In this document: piece after piece, positions 10,031 through 18,739 of the stretch | Position numbering within the stretch: the first letter of the stretch is position 1 | How the letters are laid out: each line of letters starts with the position of its first letter | NCBI GenBank assembly: GCA_003427395.1 | Contig: BFEA01000072.1 | Coordinates: forward strand, 3,589,451-3,610,226 | DNA: 20,776 bases | DNA from: Chara braunii | Taxonomy: Eukaryota > Streptophyta > Charophyceae > Charales > Characeae | Direction of reading: 5' to 3' | Position numbers and translations under genes: made by a program | Notes under the pieces: model-generated | Databases searched by the model: none | Told to the model about the DNA's origin: nothing | What the model saw: only the letters and a program-made list of their open reading frames with translations

Positions 10031-12060
10031 GGAAGCTCCGGTTTACACAGAGGCCCTGGGTACATTGTGGATGCAGCACCTGCATACGGAAAATTTCGAG
10101 TACAGCCCATATCGTAAGTGCATGGGTGAGTGCAAGAAAAGACCACCATCAGAGTTGAAACTTGAAATCCACACAGGGGACAGACTCCACCACAGGCGAT
10201 GGGAAATGCACACCGACCGACTATATGTTACCAAGTCCATGACTTAGAGAAACAACAAGTTGGCAATAACATGTTGGTAGCCGGTTGACGATGCGGGAGA
10301 CGCAGTTGCTAGACTAATAACAGCCATTTCGTCAAAACGGACATATTATATTTTTTGCACGAAATTGAATTGAGTTTTTGGGCCGAAATCCGGTCCAAAT
10401 TTTTGGCTCGTGGGGATCCGGCATTCCCAGAACACCGGAGAAAGAGCTTCCACTTGTCAGAGGAACGCCAGATTTCCAGACTGGTATCAGCAAAACCAAA
10501 TGTTGAGCCTGAATGAGCTGTAGAGACTGATCCACAGCAGTCCGTTCCGTAGTAGAGTTGTCCTAGTTAAGGTCCCCAATTGACTGTGACTACGCGGATT
10601 GATCCCCATCATGGAGATGCAGTTAATAAGGATGACTCAACCTCGGTATTATTGAGGGATCAGCGCAATCGGAACGAGGTTGGTGGGGTCTGAGTGTAGA
10701 GAATTGAGAAGGTCATCCTGCAAACGTTTGGCCAGGGAAATAAAAGAAGAAGACTGATACCTGTGATATCAACCCCATCCCGATATTGTGACCAGCCAAG
10801 CAGAGGATTTCAAATAATGTGCAGCCATGTACAAGACAGCCACTGTTGTCAGTGCAGCGGAGTCGTGAACTTGCTGTCGTGGTTCTGTTTGGGGGGGGTT
10901 GCATTTCTATGTTAGAGATGCATTGCGTGTGATGGCGGTTTGAGACAGAAGATGTCGACCATACCATCGAAGCGTTCCTGGCAGAGGTTCCACTGGTCGC
11001 AGTCCAGATGAACAGCCTCTCTTTTCGCACGAGGGCAGTGAACAAGTTTTCTCTGCGAACCAGTCTTGTCAGCCACTCAGTGCAACCCTCTCGGAAATGT
11101 GCAACCTGCTCTCCGCCTGTAGCCAACTGCTCTGGAATAACCAAGGAGATAGAGTAGGGTCAAAGAACTTTCTTTGATTAAGAACTTTGTCGATACAATG
11201 CGTTATGTTTCAGGCTCGGTGGCCTGGGCTTCCATTGTGCTATATGCTCCACTGGTCCTCGATGAATTCAATGACAAAAAAACACTCTGGAATTCAGTCA
11301 CTTAGTTCATGAAGATCGGCTACAATTGTTGGGTGGTGGCTGGGTTAGCAGCCAAGCCGCCAGGCCTACAAACAGCCTAAGCTGGGAGTATGAGTCATCA
11401 CCAAATTCAAGGGTAAGGCCAGGTGTGAGCATATCTCTGTAGGTGCAGAAATGCCCCAGCATGAGCTTTTGAAAACAAAGAATGAAAAAGAGACCTCATT
11501 TCTGGCTGGCCCAGGCGTGGGTGCACAGCTTGATTGTCCCTGGTAGCCTAAGTTGGTACACGTGGACTCGTACATGTATCGTATTTGACGTACAAAACAA
11601 AGGGCCGAAGGCCAGAGCACACATTCCCACATGTAGTGAAATTTTATTTGAGCCTTGACTACCCAACTCAATCCCCGCCGAAGCAAACAGAAGGGCAAGT
11701 GGTAGGTAACCAATCCACTTCTGTCAACGGTCACGAACTCCGAACCAAGCCCTAGTACTTGGTAGCTGCCCCTTTCTGCAGATGTCTTACAACTGTTCGC
11801 GGGTTATCCATATCGCCATCGCAACTCGTGTTACTGCTCAGTTGCGGCATTCCCGCTAAGAACTCAGAAAGTGTTTAACATGTGATTCGCCTTGACAAGG
11901 TAAGCAATCGTTTCCCTGGACAGCATAACAGGAGGCCGAGAGGAAGTCATGGGAGTCTTTTTTAAGCTGGCTGTGGATATATACTACTAAGAAGTGACCC
12001 TCAAGTACGTTAAGGCAGTCCGTGGCTGGTTGCGAGTGTGTTTGAAGTCATGCTACCATT

Positions 12061-12169
12061 TTCCCCCGAATAGAACGGACTGTCGAACGTACGGTCATTA
12101 TGACTGTATTTTTGGTGCAATTTTCAGTCTACACACAGTGATAAAGACCGCGTGTTCTATTCGGGGGAA
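12061..12169. repeat. 109-bp foldback with 16-bp perfect ends
   Basis: Arms ttcccccgaatagaac (12061-12076) and gttctattcgggggaa (12154-12169) are exact complements. Inside them, ggtcattatgactg pairs with cagtgataaagacc (12 of 14), so nearly the entire element can fold into one imperfect hairpin. It could be a MITE or a hairpin RNA source. Confidence 0.75.
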
Positions 12170-12277
12170 GAAGGGCTAAGCGGTAAGAGTCTGCATCAGC
12201 GAGACAAACGCGTTGCTCTGCCAGTGGAGAGCTCACTGTTTTGGCTGTGTTGTCACCTACAGCCGTGTCAAATGTGA

Positions 12278-12333
12278 AGACACTTGAAAGTTCACCTACA
12301 TGTTTGTTGATGGGGGTGAACTTTCAAGTGTCT
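12278..12333. repeat. Perfect 19-bp stem with 18-nt loop
   Basis: agacacttgaaagttcacc (12278-12296) is the exact reverse complement of 12315-12333. The stem is AT/GC mixed and not simple sequence. It lies 22 bp before the large inverted duplication at 12355. A function as terminator is not expected inside a Pol II intron; a short MITE or small-RNA precursor is possible. Confidence 0.8.
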
Positions 12334-12354
12334 CCCGATTTGAAAGGATAACTT

Positions 12355-13006
12355 AAGGCTCAAGATCCAGTCTGTCCTTGTCGACAGAGAGGATATACAT
12401 TGCAAGCATGAGGTGGATGAACATTGAGCACACATGGAAGACCTCGCTGAGCTTTCTCAGTAAAGGAATTGCCATGACTCGGCTGGGATTGAGCATGCGC
12501 ACCATGCACTCCCTGCAAGTGGCATGTCGGTTGCAGGCCGACATGAAGGAAGAACGAGCACTACAAAAGACCATGCATTCACCCATGGCTGCAAAATGGC
12601 CATATAGTGTCCGGATGCGACCTTCTCCTTTGCACCACTACAAACACTGGTACACTCGGCTGTAGCCACCGTTGTCTCTGTTACAATGAGTACAATGACA
12701 TGGTTTCTGAATTCGTGTGTATAGAGGCTGACTGCAGACACACTCCGCATCCGGACAGTATATGTCCATTTTGGGGCCACGGGCATTGTATCGAGTGCAT
12801 TGTCTTTTGTGGTGCTCATTCCTCCTCCATGTTGGCGTTCAATCGACATGCCATTTGTCTGGAGTGTCTTGTGGCTATGCTCAATGCCAGCCATCGTGGC
12901 AATTGTTGCACTGAGAATGCTCAGCTAGGTCTTCCGTGTTTCCATCCACCTAATCCTTCCATGTATGTCCTCTCTGCCGTCAAGGACAGACCGATTCTTG
13001 AGCCTT
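12355..13006. repeat. Diverged inverted duplication, arms about 260 bp
   Basis: The minus strand of 12355-12618 and the plus strand of 12747-13006 are the same sequence at roughly three-quarters identity, from gcatccggac to ttgagcctt, with small indels. The 128-bp spacer is 12619-12746. Each arm is open over its first part and encodes a related Cys/His segment: C-V-F-C, then SS-M-A-NRHA-C-EC-V-ML-N. The C-x3-C and H-x2-C-x2-C spacing is kept in both, as in a piece of a RING-like zinc finger, though no complete domain is present. After MLN the two arms go out of frame with each other, then resynchronise at M-Y-[IV]-L-S. It is likely two opposed copies of a decayed gene fragment. Transcription through the intron would give a long imperfect double strand. 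Confidence 0.7.
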
Positions 13007-13240
13007 TTCTAACCCTACCCTTTGCTTTGTCTTCTCTCCATCGCTTCTCTTTGTTTATTCCCTCCCCCCTTACTCTGCCTCGTTCTCACACGTACAAGTG
13101 GGCCGTTATGGCAGACGGGGAGGCAGGCAGCTCGCGCTCAACTTCATCAACGCGGCGAGGCAGAGTGAAGGGGGAGTTGAAAGAAGACTGAGAAAAATGA
13201 ATGGTTTCAGTGTGCTCTTCATGTTCGTCTTGTGTACTCT

Positions 13241-13327
13241 TATCGTTTGTTTCGCAAAGTGCGCTCTTTTAGTTCATAGGTATGTGACACTATGTATTAT
13301 TCTTTTGTCGTTTGTTTTGCAAAGTGC

Positions 13328-13368
<41 letters not shown>

Positions 13369-13590
13369 AGAACCTTATGGTTCCGGCTCCTTTTCCATTC
13401 TGGGGAGCATCAGTTCGGTTCCTATTCCACTGGCAAGTCAGAAAGGATTACAATATGTGTACACACACGCTCCTCCCCGTCATGGTGTGTGCGCTCTTTT
13501 AGTAGTTCATAGATATAGTTTTTTATCGTTTGTTTCGCAAAGTGCACACTTTTCGTTCATAGATGTGTGACACTATATAAATTATTCATA
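13241..13590. repeat. Three tandem 66-bp units, the middle one split by an insertion
   Basis: The unit reads tcgtttgtttcgcaaagtgc, gctcttttagttcatag, atgtgacactat, tatta. Copy 1 is 13241-13306, copy 2 is 13307-13335 plus 13501-13523, and copy 3 is 13524-13590. Copy 2 is interrupted by the retro-insert described at 13336-13488, which shows that the array is older than the insertion. Confidence 0.8.
13336..13488 (-). mobile_element. SINE-like retro-insert with poly(A) tail and 12-bp TSD
   Basis: A 124-bp body (13365-13488) and a T-run to its left (33 T in all, 13332-13364, a poly(A) tail on the minus strand) sit between two copies of gtgcgctctttt (13324-13335 and 13489-13500). This is the hallmark of LINE-driven insertion. 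The insertion point is inside a tandem-repeat copy, whose sequence resumes correctly after the second duplication. The body is homologous to 6512-6633 on the plus strand. With two independent copies, one tailed and duplicated, a SINE family or a retrocopied small RNA is likely; I cannot name the source RNA. Confidence 0.8.
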
Positions 13591-13670
13591 TATGTATATT
13601 ACTATATAGTATATAGTATATAGTATATTTGTTTATGACGATATATATTACCGGGCAGTTCTATTTGACG

Positions 13671-13711
<41 letters not shown>
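13671..13711. repeat. Compound microsatellite (AT)n(GA)n
   Basis: About 20 bp of AT followed by about 20 bp of GA, preceded by tatagtatatagtatat degenerate AT sequence from about 13596. The motif atgacgatatatat recurs at 20547 next to another AT run. Confidence 0.9.
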
Positions 13712-13712
<1 letters not shown>

Positions 13713-14886
13713 GGGGGTGCTCAAGCGGAGATCCTCCTATGCTGGCAGGAATGGGGTCTTTTGGTTACTGATTGTTGTTGGTGGTTGGTGGTTTTGGGAT
13801 CCTGTAGAAAATGCGTCATTGATTCATTGATTCATTTATTCTTTTGTATCTGATAATTAGTAGTAGTCATGTTAGGGATGATGATGGAGGTGGAGAGGAG
13901 GGGGAGGGCACATCGATTTAATCTTGTATTCTTCTTCTTTCCTTTTCTTCGTTCTCTTCTCTTTCTTTGTCTTATTCCACTTTTTCTGCAAGTGCAATTA
14001 ATTATTAATCTCATTATCTGAAAATCGAGTTTTGCATCAAGAATTGGGCAGGATCGTAACGTATCGCTTGACCGTCGCCCCATTTTTCTTAAAAAAAAAT
14101 ACTCTACTCTAACAGTATCCCCGTGAATAGATAAAGCCACACATTTAGTTACAGTTTATAACCTACAACTGAAATTTTGTCATTATCTTTCGTTGACTGT
14201 TCGTGCTGTGTTTGTTTTTATAAAGCCCAGGGCTAGCCTCAGTGGCAAGCTGCTTAAAATAATGCAGTAGACATTTTGCAAAAACAAAACTGTACGCAAA
14301 GAACATGTCATTTCAATAGCACAGATTGGGAGCCGCACCTGCTGCAGTTTGGCTCCACTGTTTCATTTGCAAAATCCAATCCCAAACGTCGCCTGGGCGA
14401 GGCACTAGAGTTTGTGGCGACTGGCCACATCTGCACATCGTGAGATTGCATCCTTGGTCCATGGCGACACACAGCAGCCTCAGCAGGAGCTCATCTTAAA
14501 AAGTGCCTGAACAGTGAAGGTTCAAGTGTAGTAACCCTGTTCAAAAGTAGCCCGGGGCTGAGTTCATGACTTGGGTTCATTGCACAAGGTTCAGGGATTG
14601 ATAAATGAATAGGTTCACCGTTAAAAACTTAACAATGAAAAAGAATTCACCGTAAGTCGTTCAGGGCCGAGGTGTTTGCCGAAGAGGCATGAGCGGACTT
14701 TTCTGGCTGCTTCGCAGCTGAAAAAAGGTATACTGTATGTACCTCACAATATCCGCGCCCCCCCCAGGGTAACCAGGCGTCAATTCTTGGGGGAAGACGA
14801 TGTTTGGCATCGTTGCGCTGACATTATATAGCTTGCCATCCTAACTGAGCCCATCTCAAACGGTCGTGCGATTTTTCTTAAGGCGG

Positions 14887-15092
14887 AAACCGGTAGTTTG
14901 GTGTAGAAGATTCTGAATGGATGTGTGGGAGCCTTCCAATCCACCCTAGAGGAGGCAGTGGGCATGACCTGTTCCATCTCTTCCTCGCAAACGGTAGTTT
15001 AGTGTACAAGTTTGTGAATGGATGCAAAGGAGCCTTCCCGTCCACCCTCGAGGGGGCAGTGTGCATCATGGTCTGTTCCCTCTCTTCCTCAC
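14887..15092. repeat. Tandem duplication, unit about 102 bp
   Basis: Unit 1 (14887-14988) and unit 2 (14989-15092) share cggtagttt, gtgta, gaatggatg, ggagccttcc, ccaccct, ggcagtg, gcat, ctgttcc and ctcttcctc in order. Phase is kept on both strands, giving similar peptides (HPF-LYTKLPF), but the frames have no recognisable product. Confidence 0.8.
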
Positions 15093-15124
15093 CAAGTTCA
15101 TGTCTGGATCTGTATTCGACCATT

Positions 15125-15212
15125 ACTATGATATTCTTCTTCTTTTTTTTTTTTTTTTTTAGGATCAGATATTAAACTGATCAGAACAGATACTACACTA
15201 TGATATTCTTCT
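15125..15212 (-). pseudogene. Retrotransposed U2 snRNA fragment with poly(A) and 16-bp TSD
   Basis: The insert 15141-15196 lies between perfect copies of actatgatattcttct (15125-15140 and 15197-15212). Read on the minus strand it begins gtagtatctgttct, continues atcagtttaatatctgat, and passes into a run of 18 A. This is the branch-site-recognition region of U2 snRNA (roughly nt 33-67), with one mismatch (t to g) over about 34 bases. The 5' stem and everything after the ATCTGAT stretch are missing, so it is a truncated processed copy rather than a gene. The A-tail plus the TSD indicate LINE-type target-primed reverse transcription. Confidence 0.9.
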
Positions 15213-15755
15213 CTTATGGTATGAGGACGGAATTATGGCTATGGTTTCAACATAGCATATTTTCAGACACACATTCGTGGGGTGGTCCATTCTCTGTTCT
15301 AGTGGGATCCCTATAATGCAGGATCGTGTTGTGTCAACTGGTGTGTCGGACCTCTTGCTGAAGCACACGGGTATGGGGAGCTTGGACTTGACGAGTGTAG
15401 CCATTATCTGTCATCCTTAGACTGTACTCACACGAGGACTTTTCTGAATGCATCTGACTGCAATTGCAGCTTCTCCCGGATGCGTGTGACTGCAATTGCA
15501 TCCAGAGATGAGTCAAAAATGCCCTAGTATGAGCATGCCCTTATTTTCTATTTACTTGTCGGGACATCAAACCATGTGAAAACAAACACCGTCAAATCTC
15601 GCCTGGGCGATAGGGTGTTGTCAGCAGTCGACGCTGGCGAGAGCACGAATGGTCCAGACTCAGATTAACACAGCTCAACCTGCGCGTTCAGCAGATGTAT
15701 CAATTAAAGGGACGCTGGACCCGGTTTCCAGCAGGTGATGCTCCTGATCAATAGA

Positions 15756-15893
15756 TGGGCCATTTTTTTTTTTTTTTTTTTTTAACCTGTCCGTTCGGGC
15801 AACCCAGACCCACCTGCCAGTGGTACCGATGTGAGTCTGGAAGTCCAGTCCATTCCTTTTTTGTGTTTCGTTTTTAACCATTGGTGGGCCATT
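15756..15893 (-). mobile_element. Retro-insert of unknown source with T21 run and 9-bp TSD
   Basis: The nonamer tgggccatt flanks the insert (15756-15764 and 15885-15893). Next to the left copy is a 21-T run (15763-15783), a poly(A) tail on the minus strand. The roughly 100-bp body on the minus strand starts ccaatggtt and ends gcccgaacggacaggtt before the tail. It does not resemble U1, U2, U4, U5, U6 or 5S RNA as I know them, nor the element at 13336. It could be a 5'-truncated SINE, LINE tail or mRNA copy. Confidence 0.6.
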
Positions 15894-16103
15894 GCTGTGC
15901 CCACTGAGATCTGTACAATTCGGCCCTATCATGGAAGTTTTTTCAGTGGTCTCACCTTAGGAAGTCTGCAGGGTATAAACAGGGTTAAAAGGGGTTAAAA
16001 GTTTAAACTTTAAAGTGCCTCAAAGGAGTGTGTGACATATATATTTACTCATTTAAAGTTTTAAACCTCATTTTCAATTTCATCAGGAATTTTGACACGA
16101 CCG

Positions 16104-16280
16104 TCTGCCAAAAGTTGTTTGATTTGCAATTTTATAGTATTGTACGTAACATATGTTTTTTTTTTTTTTTTTGCAGTTTTTTTTAGATGTTTTGATTTTT
16201 CATTTTGTGCTGGTGCTGCCCGGGACCTTGCACATGACCTTGCCCTGACCTGGCCGGCCGAACCGGCCCGCCCGGGTGGT
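16104..16280. repeat. Second copy of the dispersed repeat seen at 4561-4770
   Basis: Shares caaaagttgtttg, tattgtacgtaacata, T-rich gattttt, ctgcccggg and tggccggcc with the copy at 4561-4770. The alignment is patchy and the order of the GC-rich part differs, so the relationship is tentative. The T-runs here (16157-16172 and 16177-16184) appear internal to the repeat, not a retro-tail. Confidence 0.35.
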
Positions 16281-16869
16281 TATCCATTTCCTACATCGTT
16301 TGAGTGGATGTTATGGTCGCCAGTAGTTGGAGAACAGCAGGCAGCAGGCAGCTGCCCAAGGTTGCAGCCCAGAACAGAGCAGGCCCATATTGATGCCCGA
16401 CAAGCCTCTGTTGCCGACTGTCAAGCAGGATGAGACCCGCAAGTGCCTGACCCCCACCTCCCCTTCCATTCCCCTCCCTCTCTCAGGTGGATGCCAAGCG
16501 TTCCTCTCCAAACTTTTTCATCTTCTCTCTCGCATCAACGCTTGCCCTTCCAGGTCTTCTCCTCTCTTTGAGGCAGCACTTATAGCAACTTAGGAACATA
16601 ACACTGGCTGAGTCAACGACTGTGTTATGCAGGCCGGTATCCTTGAAATGTGAAACATCACAGGGCTAGAACGTAGGCCTTGAGGACAGCTTTGACCGCT
16701 AATCAATCGATACCAACAGGCAAATAAAAAATGAGTTAACCAACCGCCTATGCGCTGAGCTGCATCAAAGTCAGTTGGACAGGGTGGTTGGCAAGTCTAT
16801 CCGTCAATGAATAAGGGACGCCGGGTGAGTGGAGAGGAGTGAGACGGAGTTGAATAGATAACAGAAGAG

Positions 16870-17216
16870 ACAGTTAAACTGCAGCGCCAATCAGCACTGT
16901 GTGGGTATCTTGAATGCTTTCCATCCAACCCTTGTTATTATCGCAAGTTACAGTTTGTCCTCTGATGTCTGCAATGAGATTGTGGTGCAAGGGCAGTTCT
17001 TCTCTTTTCAGTTCATTAATTACGACCCCAGGGAAAGTCGAGGAGGGCCTAGCCCGTAGAGAGTGGCCAGTTGCGTTGTCTTGTGGGTAAGGTCTGAGAA
17101 CACCTAGAAAATAACGCAAACGCAGTGTAATGAAGTCGCAATATACTAGAGCGACAGTTGGCACCGCTATAATCATGGTTGCTGCGGTGAAATAAGCTCG
17201 GGTCAATTCAACCACT
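16870..17216 (-). pseudogene. cox1: Mitochondrial cox1 fragment (NUMT), possibly with intron sequence
   Basis: On the minus strand 17203-17156 encodes TRAYFTAATMIIAVPT, the near-universal segment of cytochrome c oxidase subunit 1. The usual continuation GIKIFSW is absent, and the preceding VGLDVD is garbled (ggttgaattg), so the reading frame is broken on both sides. The minus-strand frame stays open for a further 95 codons to 16874 without resembling COX1; this part could be mitochondrial intron sequence carried along, since cox1 has many introns in streptophytes, or unrelated nuclear DNA. The 48-bp core is secure, the outer limits are not. Confidence 0.8.
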
Positions 17217-17436
17217 AGTTTCCTAATGGCATCGGACTATATCTTCAACCAGAGAGAGAGAATGGTTGCTTGGCGTTTTTTTTCACTCCTGATGAAAGCC
17301 TCCAAGGCAAGTGAAGCGGCATGTAAACATTTTCCGGCACTGACATGTGTTGATTACGCACAGGTGAATTGATTGCGGCTCTTTTTGCTTCTGCTGGATC
17401 TGTATCTCTGTCGTGAACTGTGTATTTGAACTGCAG

Positions 17437-17570
17437 TGATGTCCTCCTATGACTCAAGGGAGGTGGCATATAAGTGTTTTCTGAAGGGGGCTGCAGACTA
17501 CCTCGTCAAACCAGTTCGCAAGAATGAGTTGAAGAACTTGTGGCAGCATGTGTGGAGGCGTTCGAAAACA
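17437..17570 (+). CDS. PRR: Pseudo-response regulator, end of receiver domain (exon)
   Basis: Internal exon: 2 bases plus 44 codons, with acceptor ctgcag|TG and donor AACA|GTGAGC (phase 0). It encodes [40 protein letters not shown] and RSKT. The block MMSS-DS, KC--KGAADYL-KP and [15 protein letters not shown] is diagnostic of plant PRR proteins and extends past the canonical receiver fold. The conserved receiver lysine is codon 17508-17510 (VKP), and the MMSS serine matches the Thr/Ser switch position. A cox1 NUMT ends about 220 bp upstream, and a CT/AC microsatellite starts 6 bases into the next intron. It joins in frame to 18740, giving RRSKT-LSGSGSGNG, much like the Gly/Ser-rich stretch that follows WRR in other PRRs. 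Confidence 0.96.
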
Positions 17571-17573
17571 GTG

Positions 17574-17575
<2 letters not shown>

Positions 17576-17667
<92 letters not shown>
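17576..17667. repeat. Compound microsatellite (CT)27(AC)18 beside the 5' splice site
   Basis: The CT run occupies 17576-17630 and AC 17631-17667, beginning 5 bases after the intron start. A further GA run lies at 17743-17767; it could pair with the CT run in the pre-mRNA. Confidence 0.95.
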
Positions 17668-17668
<1 letters not shown>

Positions 17669-17894
17669 CCTTGCATCTTCCAATATATTGCTTATCTACA
17701 CTTTTTTTGTATGTATGGTTTGTGATGATTTGTGGATGGAATGAGAGAGAGAGAGAGAGAGAGAGAGCTTAGGGATCTTTGAAAACACCCACCCACACAT
17801 AGGATTGCAAGGTTGGTGTGAGTAAAGTCGACCACTTTTCTCAGGCGTATCGCTAACTCTGGGCGATGTGGTGAGTCCTTATCCATCAGTCAAA

Positions 17895-17984
17895 TGCATC
17901 CTGGGCAGGCTGTCGGGGTTCAACCTCCAAATGAGTCAATGCATCCTGGGCAGGCTGTCGGGGTTCAACCTCCAAATGAGTCAG
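17895..17984. repeat. 45-bp tandem duplication
   Basis: Copies 17895-17939 and 17940-17984 differ only in the last base. The period is a multiple of three, so an open frame (CILGRLSGFNLQMSQ twice) spans it; no splice context or homology supports coding. The near identity makes this a recent duplication. Confidence 0.95.
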
Positions 17985-18185
17985 TGGAAGTCCGATGAAA
18001 CAGTCTGGCACAGTCATGCTTTTTCTGAGTGTATAGCAGATATGACAACACACATGCACAGTGGTTTTGTCAGTGCTCACTGTATGCAGTAAGTTGTGTG
18101 CATTCTGTTTGACAATTGCACGAGGCATGGTGCACTATTGAAGTAATCTTCGTACATGCTGCTGCTTCCTACTTTTTTATTTTTG

Positions 18186-18285
18186 TTTGGAACATTTCCC
18201 GACTTATACATGTTTGGGCAGGCCCAGCAGGGGCCATGCTAATCATCTCTGTATCATTCCAATTTTAATGGATGTCCCAAAGGAC
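18186..18285 (-). pseudogene. U6 snRNA copy, probably retrotransposed and non-functional
   Basis: On the minus strand from 18285: gtcctttgggacatcc (5' stem-loop), attaaaattggaatgata, then acagaga (the ACAGAGA box) and gattagcatggcccctgc. This follows U6 snRNA closely and the total length is about 100 nt, as in U6. After cccctgc the usual gcaaggatgacacgca is replaced by tgggcctgcccaaacatgta, so the internal stem-loop is lost or rebuilt; the end gtcgggaaatgttccaa again matches. There is no T-run for Pol III termination but an A-rich tail (aaacaaaaataaaaaag), and no TATA box about 30 bp upstream, so a processed pseudogene is the best reading. A short gaagcag on both sides might be a target duplication. 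Confidence 0.85.
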
Positions 18286-18739
18286 CCGACACACTGCTTC
18301 TTTTTCTTGGCACTCTGCTTCTTTTTGCTGTGTCACAGGCGAATGAATACCGTATGAGGAGAAGACAGCTTTTCCTTTATTTGTGCGCTTGCATGTATGG
18401 CTCCAGCCTATTGACTAGGAAACATCACTGATGATGCGTTCTGGCTGGCAAAGAAATATTGCAAGTATAGTTATATCGCAATCGAAGTTTCAACATGTGG
18501 TATGTGTGGCAAATGCAAATGTCCAAGCAAATGGAGAAACATGATGCGCACTTCATGTAGATGGAGTAGCATACCATGTGAGGCTTAACTCTCGTGGAGG
18601 ACACAATGTGCCAAATACCTTTCGGCATTCAAAGCACTGCCCTTACATTGCCGCCACAATGTGGTGGTACATTAGTTGACTTGACTGCTGGCTTATCGTT
18701 GCTGGTGTAAACTGGGTGCGGATGTCTTTTTTTGTACAG

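Larger units (their letters stand above)
5799..17436 (+). other. PRR: 11,638-bp intron of the PRR gene
   Basis: It starts GTACGT and ends tgaactgcag. Both exon edges are phase 1 and join inside the highly conserved PRR string VVMMSS, so no exon is missing between them. Insertions and repeats are listed individually. In the intervals 6661-7284, 7329-8457, 9061-9749, 10031-12060, 13712-14886, 15213-15755, 15894-16103 and 16281-16869 I see only short or low-complexity open frames and nothing I can name. Confidence 0.9.
17571..18739 (+). other. PRR: Intron 2 in this window (1,169 bp)
   Basis: It starts GTGAGC and ends in a clean pyrimidine-rich acceptor, tctttttttgtacag. Both edges are phase 0. 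It contains microsatellites, a 45-bp tandem duplication and a U6 snRNA copy, listed separately. The part 18300-18715 shows nothing further. Confidence 0.9.

Noticed and set aside
10713-11144. Minus-strand frame with a stretch like the Ty3/gypsy RT to RNase H linker (FTALVRKERLFIWT)
   Set aside because: The resemblance is short, needs a frameshift to continue, and no catalytic motif of RT, RNase H or integrase is present.
18716-18739. Upstream part of the long open frame (MRMSFFVQ) as the start of the exon C protein
   Set aside because: It overlaps the pyrimidine tract and acceptor (tctttttttgtacag). Splicing at 18740 joins in phase to the receiver exon and gives a PRR-like junction.
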